The notes under the pieces were generated by a model that worked only from the letters and a program-made list of their open reading frames with translations, did no database searches and was not told where the DNA came from. From the NCBI GenBank assembly GCA_020284085.1, contig JACEVL010000160.1:1556001-1620000 (forward strand): DNA of 64,000 nucleotides. The letters run 5' to 3'. Source of the DNA: Aporrectodea caliginosa (taxonomy: Eukaryota > Annelida > Clitellata > Crassiclitellata > Lumbricidae). A program made the position numbers and the translations under genes. This document shows positions 43,523 to 54,805 of this stretch, one piece after another; within the stretch, counting starts at the first letter, position 1; each line of letters starts with the position of its first letter.

Positions 43523-43859
43523 ACGTTGTTGTTGTTGTTTTGTTGTTGTCGATAACGATGGTGAATACGACGTCGATAATTTCGACGCCGTTTGTCAAGA
43601 TGATAATATTGACTAAGATAACAATGATGTCTTGATGATGATCAAATGTGGGTGATAGCGATTCTAATTCTGATGATGATGATAATGACAACAAAACAAC
43701 AACATAACAATGTCAGTGTTGACGAAGGTGAGTGCTTGTGGTGACGATTATAGCGGTGGAGTGGTGGATGGTTGTGAAAATGATGATGACAACCAGGTCT
43801 ACAAGTGATTATTAGGGTGGTTATATTGAAAATTATGAGATGATGAATTATTGATGAAT

Positions 43860-43924
<65 letters not shown>

Positions 43925-43970
43925 GTAATGATGATGATGATGACGACGACGACGACGACGATGATGCAAC
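43523..43970. repeat. (GTT)n and (GAT)n trinucleotide repeats
   Basis: GTTGTTGTTGTTTTGTTGTTG at 43527-43550; scattered GATGAT to 43790; a long GAT tract at 43859-43964 ending in GACGACGACGAC. Poly-His minus frames are artefacts. Confidence 0.93.
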
Positions 43971-44113
43971 TCTGAGTCTTCTGTGGAACTCAAGAAACGG
44001 TTCACGCGAAGAAGGGAAGAGAAATTAAAGCACTTCTCACAGATTGCCCGGCAGTCAGTCACCGCAAAGGTTATCAGAGAGAGACAGAGAGGGGCAGAGA
44101 GAGGAAATAACGG

Positions 44114-44282
44114 CAAGAGACGGCGGCTGGACGGAAGGAAGGAAGGAAGGAAGGAAGGAAGGAAGGAAGGAAGGAAGGAAGGAAGGAAGGAAGGAAGGAA
44201 GGAAGGAAGGAAGGAAGGAAGGAAGGAAGGAAGGAAGGAAGGAAGGAAGGAAGGAAGGAAGGAAGGAAGGAAGGAAGGAAGG
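44114..44282. repeat. (GGAA)n tetranucleotide microsatellite, ~41 repeats
   Basis: A pure GGAA tract about 800 bases upstream of the GPCR start codon. GGAA is the ETS-factor core, but there is no evidence of regulatory use here. Arg/Lys-Glu-Gly and Leu-Pro-Ser-Phe frames are artefacts. Confidence 0.97.
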
Positions 44283-45082
44283 ATCGGTGGATGGATCGAT
44301 TCGTCGTTAGACCTCGACTGTGGACCGTTTTCACAGAACGTGCCTTGGTTTTCGTTAAATATTTGATCCACGCATGACCTCTATTCCGGCGCTTCGATGC
44401 GCCGTGTGGTATTAAAGTCGTCTCTCTCCCTCTCTCTCTCTCTCTCTTCCTCTCATCTCTCTCATCCCTCCTGCAGCAGCCACGGCAGACGAAGCAGCTG
44501 ATGCGGGCGGCTACCTCCGATGGATGGATGGATGCAACGCAGGCCAAACGGTTGCAGCGACCGAGCGACACCGATATGATGCTTCCACCCACCAGAAGGA
44601 AAGTGGAAATGGAATTGTGAGCGTTGGAAGCAGTTCCATTGCCGCAATTCATTGCGAACGGCAGACAAGGTTCGGTCGGAAGACGTAAGTTATCTTCAAA
44701 TGGTTTCGACTTGAGCTGAGTTTTCGTCTTCAGTGGCAATAACTGTCAGATACAATTTCACCCGCTGCTCTGTTCGCCACTGAAGCCGCAGAAGACAGAT
44801 CGCCAACCGTCTGGAACGGACGGTTCTCTGACTTCGAATCCGTGTGTATTCAAGCGAAAGGCTTCGCCAGACTGTTGCCAGACAAACAGTCGTCTTTTCA
44901 TCACCGGATTGCTCTTTTATTGACAGGATTCGGCTTCTCGACCGTTCATTAACAGTTTTAAGTTGGAGCGACATCTGTCTGTAAATTGCGCATTGAACAT
45001 TTCTACTTAGACGTCCGAAAGGTCAACCATCGCTAGCTTCGATTTACAATATACATCGCCGTTCGTTTTCTCTGTTCTTGAA
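44283..45082 (+). other. Upstream region of the GPCR gene
   Basis: Contains a (CT)n tract (44424-44460) and GC-richer sequence without a convincing ORF. It may hold the 5' UTR and promoter. GTAAGT at 44686-44691 could be a splice donor of a 5' UTR exon, unproven. Confidence 0.35.
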
Positions 45083-46309
45083 ATGGAGGACGTTATAGAA
45101 GTGACGGTTTTACGGCACGCGGACCTTGCTCCAGGTGAGGACGGGATGGAGGCTAGAGACATCGTGACTGAATCCAACCTCGTCTTCCCGATTACCAACA
45201 ACTACAGCAACTATTCCGCCTACAACCGAACCAAACCAGATATCAAAAACTTAGAGACACTGATGACCTATGCGCTTCCGGTCATAGTGCTAATGGGAAC
45301 GATTGGAAACGTGCTCTCGTTCTTGGTTCTCGTTCGCTGTCAGATGAGAAACACTTCCGTCTACTTCTATCTGTCGGCCTTAGCGGTGGCCGACACGTGC
45401 GTGCTCTACCTGAGTGCCTTCAAGACCTGGATTCGACTCATCTTCGATTACGAGCTGTTGCACGAGTCGGACGGCGTCTGTCAGGTCGTCAATTTCCTCA
45501 ATCTCTTCTGGCTGCATCTTTCTGCCTGGTTGATCGTTTTCGTCACGGTCGATCGCTTCGTGGTCGTCTGGTTTCCCTTCAAGGCATCGTCGGTCTGCAC
45601 TGTTACCAGGTCGCGCATCGCAACCGCTGTCCTGGTAATAACGATCATCGTCTACAACATTCACGTCTTTTGGACCTACCACCTCTTCTACAATCCTTAC
45701 ATGGGACGTCTTACGTGCGGGCCGCGGTCGAGCATACGGTCCATCATGATGTGGGAAGTAGAGTTTCTGAAACTGTCGACTTACTCACTGATCCCTTTCT
45801 TCATCATTCTCGTCCTAAACGTTGCCATCATAACGCGTCTCCACTGGCGTCCTTTCCTGCTCCGTGGTCGATCCGGTGACACCACTTCCACCTTCTCGGG
45901 CACCTCACGCGCCGAATCGGCCACGTACGGGCGCCAGGCGAAGGTCACCTACATGCTGGTCGCAGTGTCGTTCGCTTGGCTCGTCCTGACGCTGCCAAAC
46001 GCCATTCATGTGATCATCTATAATCTTATCACTCATCGGATCATCGTTAATCCTATCAGAGCCGACAACTTGCACATGTTCCGAGCCGTTTCATTCCTGC
46101 TAATGTACACGAACCACGCCATCAACTTCTATCTCTACTGCATCACCGGAAAGAAGTTCAGGCGCGAACTGGAGGACCTGTCCAAGTCTGCCTGCTCGAG
46201 AATGAACAGACCGGCCAACGGATCGACCGTCTGCTCCCCTTCGCGCAAGACACATGGACAGCGAACGAACCTCGTTGACATCGAACTGCACGAGTTGGTG
46301 AACACCTAA
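45083..46309 (+). CDS. Class A (rhodopsin-like) G-protein-coupled receptor, neuropeptide-receptor type, single exon
   Basis: A 408-residue intact frame encoding a plasma-membrane receptor. The 60-residue N-terminus has sequons at N40, N43 and N48 and no signal peptide. Seven helices lie at about 62-84 (with GN), 93-118 (LSALAVADT), 134-156, 177-198, 230-253, 286-312 and 331-354. Cys133 and Cys212 would form the TM3-ECL2 disulfide. The DRY box is DRF (157-159). The NPxxY motif is replaced by NHAINFYLY (344-352). The TM6 CWxP motif is FAWLVLTLP. The basic KKFRREL (357-363) starts helix 8 and Cys353/371 could be palmitoylated. These traits match the FMRFamide/TRH-receptor-like orphan GPCRs expanded in many marine invertebrates. 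The ligand is unknown. The ATG has G at -3 and +4, a good context. An AATAAA at 47537 could end a 1.2-kb 3' UTR. Confidence 0.93.
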   Translation: MEDVIEVTVLRHADLAPGEDGMEARDIVTESNLVFPITNNYSNYSAYNRTKPDIKNLETLMTYALPVIVLMGTIGNVLSFLVLVRCQMRNTSVYFYLSALAVADTCVLYLSAFKTWIRLIFDYELLHESDGVCQVVNFLNLFWLHLSAWLIVFVTVDRFVVVWFPFKASSVCTVTRSRIATAVLVITIIVYNIHVFWTYHLFYNPYMGRLTCGPRSSIRSIMMWEVEFLKLSTYSLIPFFIILVLNVAIITRLHWRPFLLRGRSGDTTSTFSGTSRAESATYGRQAKVTYMLVAVSFAWLVLTLPNAIHVIIYNLITHRIIVNPIRADNLHMFRAVSFLLMYTNHAINFYLYCITGKKFRRELEDLSKSACSRMNRPANGSTVCSPSRKTHGQRTNLVDIELHELVNT

Positions 46310-46610
46310 GCCATGTAGAAAAGAAGGTTCAGTTCAATCGACGACACCTGTTACGTTCCTTTACTGCATGCCTCGAGCTATCGTCCAGGTGTCTCTCAAG
46401 AAACTATGAATAGCTAGATACCCATTCACATGTACATTTACAGGAAGAGGTTGCGAATAACGTCTTTAAGAGTTTCCCATGTCAGGATCTATATATTCAC
46501 GTGCGTACGGATGTATACATGCATGTATATATGTATGTATGTATTTATGTAGGTAAGCGTGTATGTGTGTATGTATATATGTATGTATGATATGATTGTA
46601 CGTTTAGATA
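46310..46610 (+). other. Probable 3' UTR of the GPCR gene
   Basis: Follows the TAA. There is no close poly(A) signal; the first clear AATAAA is at 47537-47542, beyond the microsatellite, with a T-rich stretch downstream. Confidence 0.35.
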
Positions 46611-46616
<6 letters not shown>

Positions 46617-46648
<32 letters not shown>

Positions 46649-46882
46649 TGTATGTATGTATGTATGTATGTATGTATGTATGTATGTGTGTATGTATGTA
46701 TGTATGTATGTATGTATGTATGTATGTATGTATGTATGTATGTGTGTATGTATGTATGTATGTATGTATGTATGTATGTATGTATGTATGTATGTATGTA
46801 TGTATGTATGTATGCATGAATGTGCATGTAGGTATATATGCATGATATTGTATGTACGTATGTATGTATGTATATATACATA
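46617..46882. repeat. (GTAT)n tetranucleotide microsatellite
   Basis: About 195 bases of GTAT with two GTGT interruptions, then looser GTAT/ATAT to 46882. Met-Tyr-Val-Cys and His-Thr-Tyr-Ile frames are artefacts. Confidence 0.97.
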
Positions 46883-47858
46883 TGCAGGTATACTTGTTCG
46901 TTTGAGGATTTGTTTGTTTGCTTGTAAGGCAGCCAGGGCGTTTGAAACACTGCAAACTCATCCCACGTTTGAATGGCTTGTATAGCTCGGTATCGAAGTG
47001 CCAGCGGGAATCTATGATCGAAATCTCTGGCTTGCCGATGCAAATCGAATCTTCGATCGTAAAAACGTAGTTACACTAGCAGCGGAACAGCCAGAGCTTG
47101 AAAGCCTTCCGAATTAATGTTTCATGTGGCCAAGCTACATTCAAATGTGACCCGTCTAAAGACGAACAATTATGTTATCGTGCGCACGACGAAATCTGAA
47201 TTGCAGACACATTTTTCCCCAATAACCTCACATAGTCCTGAAGATACGTATTATTAGAGGAACTTCTATTCTCAAAAACTGATTAGAAAACATTCAAACG
47301 AAAGGTGTAGACTTTCTCTGATGAACAAACTCTTTGAAGCGCTCCATCGAAGCGCTGTTCTAGCCTACACTTCTCAGACGTTGCGACCGCAAACATATAT
47401 TATAGTAGCAGAAGTAGTAGTATAGTGTATATATTCGGTGTATGTATTGTAAATCATGTAACCTATGGTGTATATTAGTCGTGTATTAATGTAGTTCTAT
47501 TTCTAACAATTTCTGTGTAAAAGAATGCTATAATTGAATAAAAGAGCTTTCTGAATGTCTATTTTATATTCAATTTATTCTTGCTGTTCTCTTTCAGTCT
47601 TCTTTTCACGTTAGAAATTTATGTTTGGCGCAAATTCAACCATTTGCAGCGAGGCATGTGCGCATTGAAAGAGAAACAAATATTATCTATGAAGATAGAG
47701 TTTCCTCTGCCCGCATTTCCATGGGCGTTAGATTGGACCCATGTGGGCTTTATGCGGGTCCCAAATAGGAATATGGGTCCTAGATGGTTCCATGTGTGCA
47801 TGCTATATATTATAAGTTCCGGCGTTCTGCTGCAGGTTTGTCTATGTTCGGAGCGGAT
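46883..47858. other. Non-coding stretch
   Basis: Unique sequence. 47700-47800 contains imperfect repeats of CCCATGTGGG / GGGTCC-like words. AATAAA at 47537. Confidence 0.4.
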
Positions 47859-47910
47859 TGTATTAATTTGAACGCTTGATTATATATAATCAGGCGTTCA
47901 AATTAATACA
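47859..47910. repeat. 52-bp near-perfect palindrome
   Basis: Arms 47859-47884 and 47885-47910 are reverse complements with a single mismatch (T at 47877 opposite G). The outer arm is TGTATTAATTTGAACGC and the centre TTATATATAATC. Confidence 0.95.
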
Positions 47911-50595
47911 GTCGACTCAAGGTTAAGCTAAATAAGTTTATAAAAATTAGGTGGATTTCAATCCAATCTATTCACAGTTATACAGCCTAATGAACAAAAT
48001 ACGTATAGCCTCAAATCTGCATTAACATAGATGATTGTTAGAAACAGAGGCAGTTGGAATTAGGCCTAAGTATCTAGAAGAATTGAAGTTATGAATGAAA
48101 ATATAGTATTTTAATCAACGGCACCGGAGCAAGAGGGAGTCTGTCCTCCAAAGAAACTTCCTATCCCAGTCACGGGGAAACGGAGCTGGAGTTAGGCCTA
48201 CAACATTCACTTCTGTCTGTCTTCCAAAGATTCGGGACCCGGAGATAGCGAAAAATTGTACTAAGTATTTAGAAAATTTTCATCTTTACTACCTCACTGG
48301 CAATAAATTATGCAATACCGAACAGACAGATGCCAGCAAACATGAAGTTGTCAGTGAGACTCTCTGCAAATACAACGAGTCCTGAATTTTTAATAACAAT
48401 TCACGTAAACATCATGCTTGAGAAGCAGATAAATAGGCTCTGCCCCGACTTTGCACACGTTGTGATTGTGCCCATGCAGCACTAGTAGGCCTAATTGAGA
48501 TGGATAAAGCTTCCAGATTGCAGAGCTGACATGTGATTTTTGGTTTTAAATCTGTTGCAGTTCACGAAACACTGCAGCATTCAAATCAGCTCTTCGCTCC
48601 TTGCTCGCCCCGCATATATTATATCAAATATTACAACGAAACGACGCTATATATAGGCTAGACGACAGTGGTGTATATTATATATTACATTAGATGTGCT
48701 TAATAACCCGCACATATTTCCTTGGGCCATACATGGAACGTCATCGCTGTTAGAATTCTGAGTAAATGAGATTCGTCCAAATAAGACCCACACACACTTG
48801 GAAACTAAATCCATCACGCGTAGCCCCCCTAATTTAGACGGATTTCATGGATGACATTACTTCACAAATTACGAAGCTTATTCCGATTATATTTTCCGTA
48901 GACAAAACAATTTTTGGATTCATCCAAATGTTGGATCTCTGCATTACCGGAAAAGCTACATGCTTGTTTTTTGGTAATAAATGGGCGCATTGCTGGATGG
49001 CTATAGCATAATATGGTCATCTATTATAGGCCTATAGGCCTACACTGAGTAGCTCAGGTAAAGGTCTGTAATATGAGATCTGTACTTATTAACCGTAAGA
49101 TTTCACAGGTCACCGGTTATAGAAGTGACCATTGAAGATATTTCGATGGCTGATATTATGGCAAGCTTAGCATTAAAATTTACGAGGTATAAATTTTCTA
49201 GCTTATTTGGTTTGTAGCAGTTTGCTCCGGTGGGTCTAGGCTAAAGGCCTAATTCTTGAGATTTTGTCCAACATTTTAAGAATTTGCCCAGAAAGTCTCA
49301 TTTGCTTCGAACTGCATCTAAACAGCACGTTCTTCATATTTGCTCCGAAATTAATCCAAAACTTGTGATTTTAGAGTTGATCAATTGCTTGCTCTAAATT
49401 GTGCGGGGTTACCTTAAAAACGAAAACGGAGACCAAAGAAATACCTTGACGTAATAACTTGCCGAAATTCTGTTCCTAAGTTGCAAAAACAATTAACCTT
49501 GCTGGAGGCCGTCCGAAAAACCTGAATTGAAGGCCAAATCTAGATGTCTAGTAACTGTCCACTTTGATTAGAGAAGGGATTCACATCGTTAACTGTCTCC
49601 GTACCTCAGTATAATCTTTATTACTCCTCTGCAGATTAGTGTCAATATTTGAGACCCGCACGGTAGTACTTGCGTACCCGCCATACAGATAAGTTTACAA
49701 TAGCCAACGGCAATGCTTTTGCAAAGTCTCTAGTTTGCGTATTTGTATAATGAAGGATTTATTTGCAAGAGACAGAAAGATGCAACCATAGACTATCGGC
49801 GCCGAAAGCCATTGTAGGACATGCAATGGTCATCCAGAAGACATCGAGTGGATATCGTCCAGTGGACCATTTTATAGTTGACCAACAAACCATGCAGACG
49901 GTGTGATATAGACTAGACTTAGTGAGGTATACACAGACTGCAGCGTCCCATGCATGATATGCATAGACATTAATTGCACGAGCTAATTCTGGTCAATCCA
50001 ATCACAGCTCATTTCCCTTTGGGCTTAACTCTGACAAGACTATCAAACATAATGACCTGATCCACAGTCTTATCGGTTGCATGATTGATCCAGCCGATAA
50101 AAAACGCACGTAGGTTTGAAGAATGACGTTCACGTTCTCCCATGACCATGCATGGCGGCGATTGTTTTAACAAAGTACACAGACCTAATTGAATTGTCAT
50201 GATCGTAGTGACGTGAATTTTATTAGCCAATTACAAATGTTATGTACAGCCTACACAACTGACGTATTTTTATTGCGTCACTTTGACGTTTATAATCATA
50301 ACGTCGTGACCGTGGATTGGCTATTATGGAGTAGGCCTCTAGGGTCTAAATATTTTGTGAATAGGCTCCTACACATATAATAGGCCTACAATAGAATAGA
50401 GTTTTATAATTCGATCCAGTTACAAGGAGATAATAATGTGGTGGTTATTTTACCCAACTGCATTGCAACTTATCTTTTACGATGGAGTCTGATAGCCTAT
50501 CACTTTTATATTGACTTAGTGTTTACGTTTAATTGCTTGTCGTTCAGTGTCGTTTGTACAGTTGTTGCGACGCCTTTTTCTATAATGTGCATGCA
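47911..50595. other. Long non-coding stretch (2.7 kb)
   Basis: AT-rich, TAGGCCTA-containing DNA with no credible ORF, element end or tandem repeat recognised. Small frames at 50009-50380 overlap on both strands and have no known motif. Confidence 0.45.
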
Positions 50596-50596
50596 C

Positions 50597-51480
50597 AGAA
50601 ACGTTTGGTAAATATTTGTGAAACGTAATTGCGCGATCTGAAGAAATTAGCTTAACACTGCGTCTTATTGGCATTATAGCAGCTCGATATCGTGGTATTA
50701 TTATGGGCCTGTTTGCTCGTGGCTCATTCTTTTATTCGAAGCAAATAGCAGATATTATTATCCACGCATCGATTCATGTAGCATAAATATTATGTTTACT
50801 CACAAACATTGTGCTTAAAGTAAGTTTTATTGCAGTTTCGGAATATGCATGTCTACATCATATATAATTATATATAATTTATACACATGCATATGCACAC
50901 ATATATATACACTATAGCCTATACATTGTATTTACAAAGTGAATGATGACCAGTTTCCATACATCCGTCTTGAAGTCTGCAACAGTAGGCCTACAAAGTC
51001 TGTTCCAGCTGTTACGCTTCTATTGACGCCCTCATTTCCATACATGTATGTGCATGTCTAAAAACGTTTGGTAAATATTTGTGAAGCACAATTGCGCGAT
51101 TGGAAGAAATTACCCTGCATCGCATTGGCATGATAAGTATATTGATAACAGCTCGATATCTCGGTATTAGGCCAATAATTATAGTTGCTCATGGTTCATT
51201 TTTGGAAACAAATAGAGTATACATTAGGCCTGTTATCCACGCATCGATGCATCTACCACAAATATTATGTTTACGCACAAACAGTTTCCGAATATGTAGG
51301 CCGACATTATATGCATATAGAAAATATATGCATGCATATATAGATATATATACAAATACATTTATATACACATGTAACCTACATTGTATTTACAAAGTGA
51401 ATAATGGCCTGTTTATATCCATCCGTCTTATAGTCTGCAACAGTAGGCCTACTAAGTCTGTTCCAACTGTGAAGCTTCTA
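50597..51480. repeat. Diverged tandem duplication, ~420 bp unit, offset 463 bp
   Basis: ACGTTTGGTAAATATTTGTG begins at 50601 and 51064. Both copies continue through AATTGCGCGAT, AGCTCGATATC, TATTATGTTTAC, CATTGTATTTACAAAGTGAA, AGTCTGCAACAGTAGGCCTA and GTCTGTTCCA (ending about 51022 and 51480). The AT-rich interior differs in length. No shared ORF is seen. Confidence 0.93.
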
Positions 51481-51637
51481 GGCCAGATGGATGAAGAGAT
51501 AAGACGGCTAGAAAGACGCAGACACAGAGGCAGACGGAAAGCACAGCGAAGACAATTTGACAGCAATTCGGACTTATTAAGTGTAGCAGTTGTTGTTGTT
51601 GACTTGTTGTAGGCCTACGCACTTGTTTTCTGACGAC

Positions 51638-51955
51638 GGATGCCGTAAGTGGGACAAACAGAAAGACAGATTTCCAGGATTACAATGCCGTCTAGCCCCC
51701 TCACCTGGAATCGGCGAACAAACCCCCACTCTGGCCGATTGTATTAATTTTCGTTTTGCAGGCTGTTTTATTATCGGAAATCAACACCACCCCCACACAT
51801 TTTATGTCCAAAACGTTAAGCCCCCACTTCTGGCAACCGTGGGAGATCGTCATTGATAGACACCACTGTAGGATGCCGTAAGTGGGACAAAAAGAATGGC
51901 AGACTTTCAGGATGCCAAATGTTGGACAAATAGAAGAACAAGCTTCCAGGAATGC
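51638..51955. repeat. ~41-bp repeat, three copies, two adjacent
   Basis: GGATGCCGTAAGTGGGACAA occurs at 51638 and 51870; a diverged GGATGCCAAATGTTGGACAA follows at 51911. Each is followed by AGA...GACTTTCAGGAT-like sequence. The 190 bases between copies one and two (C-rich, 51685-51865) may be an insertion splitting an older array. Confidence 0.75.
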
Positions 51956-52104
51956 ATGAAAAGTTGGAAAGCTTCGAAGTTATATCCAGCGCATGAAGAC
52001 AGGTTGAATGATTGGTTTATGTAGAGCAGCAGCAGAAAGATAAATGAAACAAGATCAAATGCGTGGCCGCAATAAAGTTCTTTGACACTCTTGTAGGCTA
52101 CGTG

Positions 52105-52380
52105 TATGTATGTACTTACATATATATGATGTATATATTACATATGTATGTACCTACATACACATATATGTATTCAAACATTTATGTATTATATATGTAT
52201 GCATATATGCATGTATATAGGTATGTATGTATGTATGTATATGTATGTATGACTTGTATGTATGTATGCATGCATGTATGTATGTATGTATGCATGTATG
52301 TATGTATGTATATGTATGTATATGCATGTATGTATGTATGTATATGTATATGTATGTATGTATCTATGTATCTCTATATG
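52105..52380. repeat. (TATG)n/(ATAC) rich microsatellite region
   Basis: Interrupted TATGTATG and CATGTATG runs, densest at 52205-52370. Confidence 0.93.
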
Positions 52381-54055
52381 AATTGGACGCTGTTGGCTCT
52401 AGTCACGATTTTGTCGTCCAATGTTGTAGTCTTCATGCCAGTTTACGATCTGCATTAGATCTTCCAGTCTTTCTGCTTCGCTGACTAGATTGCATTCAGA
52501 TGCCTACCTTCCCCTCCTCTCCCTTCCCTTACCATTCCTTGCCCTACAGATTGCTTTCAGAGATCACGGCGTTGTTGTCAGTTTTACGCCTTAATGTATT
52601 ATCGTGATTGTAATTGAAATCTGACATTTGTAAAGCGTCATTTCAAGAGAAATACTCATAAGTGGCACTCCCGACCCAGACAGTGAATTTACAATCAAAA
52701 ATACAGACTTCAGGCGAATGAATGACATTTACAAAGTGTAAGACGATAGAGATGTGGAAACACGTAAACAAAGGGATATTCTAGATCTGTTTGGTCTATT
52801 AATTCATATCATCGTCTCCCTTGGTTCCATTACAGAGCTCATTTATCATATGCAACCGAGTAATTTATTGCGGAAAGATACACCGACCACAGTAGGCCTA
52901 TACTAGTGCTTCGATTCTGGTCTATGGAAGTTCAGGTCCGAGGAATAAATAGGTCAGTTTACAAACTGAAGCAGAGCGAAGGGATCTGCGACCAGGAATT
53001 GTCAATGCTGAGATACATCAATAAGTAAGTAAGTATAGTTCCTTAATATGTGATGGAGCACGACCTGCTAAACAAAATGGGCTTAAGCATTATCATGTTA
53101 AACTCATTTTCTTTTGAGCGCAGATAACCAGTGCAGCTCCAGTGATAATATAATAATTATGTGTTGCGCTTGCGCAACCCTGTTTTCCTAATTTAGAATA
53201 TTAATTGCAATTGGACAATGCACCCACATGCTTTTTCAGATTCAGCTGAAACCCACTGACCGTTGAGCGGCGCTATAGATTGCAAGCAGCAAGTTGACGT
53301 TGGTAGGAATTTGGTGCTTAAGGTGTTTTGAACACCATATAGCGACAGTGGAATTCAAGCTGGAAAAGTTTGCAGACGCCTACATTTTCGCTTTCGCCAA
53401 TTATTTATGTTGCACCAAACCTTGACAGAATAATTATAATGTTTTTCTGCCTTGTGGACAGCAAAATATAGGCTAATACTACGATGGGAAGCCAACGAAA
53501 GGCGTCAATATATGAAAGAGGAAACGGCTCCCAATCACCAGCGTATTATGTATAGTTTATGAGTGACAATGTATGACCAACTCCCGCGCGTATACATGTG
53601 TCGCTAACAGAAGGACTCCCTGGATGGTACTAGAAGGTAAATAAACGTACGTATACATGCACTATACACACATATTATATTTATGCGCGTATATGGCGTT
53701 ATATATACATATTAATTTTGAATGCTGTATTTCCCAATGGTATTCTCTGAGGCTTCGTAAATCTGTCTGCAGAGAGCCTGCCATTGGGAAAAAGCTTACA
53801 AAAAAGTCCGGTGTCTAAAATAGAACATTATTTTAATGCTCATTCGTATAAGTAGTGTCTTTCTAATAGACGTTAATGTGGCCAGAACGTTTACAAACGT
53901 ATAATGTCTTATGTCAAAGCATATTTAATTGATTTATAGACTGCTGCACCCCTTGTACCAGACAATTTTCAATTGCCCACATTGGGCCTACTGTCTTGCT
54001 GAAGGCAACGATCATTCGTATTCGTAATCATAAGCTCGCTTTTTTCGAAAGCGGT
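52381..54055. other. Non-coding stretch with reversed L2-like end at 52625-52690
   Basis: TTTGTAAAGCGTCATTTCAA and AATACTCATAAGTGGCACTCCC at 52627-52680 are homologous to 15446-15492. GGCGCTATAG at 53272 is another weak tail. No gene recognised. Confidence 0.45.
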
Positions 54056-54059
54056 GTCA

Positions 54060-54132
54060 CGATATAAAGTCTCCCCCCGAGGCAGAGTCTGCCTCGGGTT
54101 GAAATAATGTCTCTCTCGGAGACTTTATATCG
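54060..54132. repeat. Nested hairpin (two inverted repeats)
   Basis: Outer arms CGATATAAAGTCTC (54060-54073) and GAGACTTTATATCG (54119-54132) are exact reverse complements. Inside, CCCGAGGCAGA (54076-54086) and TCTGCCTCGGG (54088-54098) are exact with a one-base loop. TCTCCCC-type words continue to about 54200, so it may be the end of a MITE. Confidence 0.9.
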
Positions 54133-54410
54133 GAAGAAACTCTCCCCCATTGAATCTCCCCATCTACGATACAATGTCTCTCCCTACTAAACTCGCCCCT
54201 CAATATTTCAGTTGTTTTTCTGTATAATTTTAAATAGGAAGATTTGCGGATTTCAAGAGACGAAATGAGGTCAAATAATCGCCGCACTGTCTAACTATTA
54301 TTGTCTTTTGCATCGCGCAACCAGGCAATCGTGCGATTACGCAAGAGTGATCATAGTATTATGGACGCTGGTCGCGGTAAATATGTTCAAACAAATGAAT
54401 TGTATATGTC

Positions 54411-54805
54411 TATATCCTATCCTATCCTCAGCCGTCCTCGAAACGAGGGTTGGCCGCGTCAAGTACAATCATTCTCTATTGTTGTCTGTTCACAACCTTA
54501 AGTTCCTTATCAGCTTCGCCACTGAAAGTTCAGTCCATGTTTTAATGTTGTCCTTCAAATTCATTTTTGGTCTTCCTCGTGCACAGCCTGTATGGTATTG
54601 TTCCTTGAATTATCTCCTTCTCTAAGCATCTCTCGTCTTTCGTCATGATGTGTCCGTAGTAGGCGAGCTTCAATTTCTTCCCAGATTTAAGAAGATTCCT
54701 CTCTACACCAGCAGTTTCAAGTATACCCATTCATTTGTCTTTTTAGCGGTCCACGGTATTCGAAGGACAAGTCTTAAACATTTCATCTCAAATATGTCTA
54801 TATAC
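54411..54805 (-). pseudogene. LINE 3' end (RTE-like RT C-terminus) with (ATAGG)n tail
   Basis: On the minus strand, in three frames: FEMKCLRLVLRIPWTAKKTNEW (54800-54735), then LLKSGKKLKLAYYGHIM and CLEKEIIQGTIP (54730-54570), then DNIKTWTELSVAKLIRN and AANPRFEDG followed by a stop (to 54435). These are the ordered C-terminal motifs of endonuclease/RT ORFs of the RTE-like type (EMKCxRxxLxIPWT; KLxYFGHIMR; WTGLS; NPRxEDG). GGATAGGATAGGATA at the end is the 3' tail. Frameshifts make it a dead 5'-truncated copy. Confidence 0.85.

Noticed and set aside
43799..44739. Poly-His and Leu-Pro-Ser-Phe repeat ORFs, including a 221-codon frame
   Set aside because: Frames of (GAT)n and (GGAA)n; flanking residues show no domain.
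45380..45879. ORFs on both strands inside the GPCR
   Set aside because: Shadow frames of a gene with clear seven-helix coding sequence.
46545..47043. Met-Tyr-Val-Cys and His-Thr-Tyr-Ile ORFs
   Set aside because: Frames of the (GTAT)n tract.
47700..47800. CCCATGTGGG-like repeats as a coding repeat
   Set aside because: Too few and too imperfect copies; the reading frame is not maintained between them.
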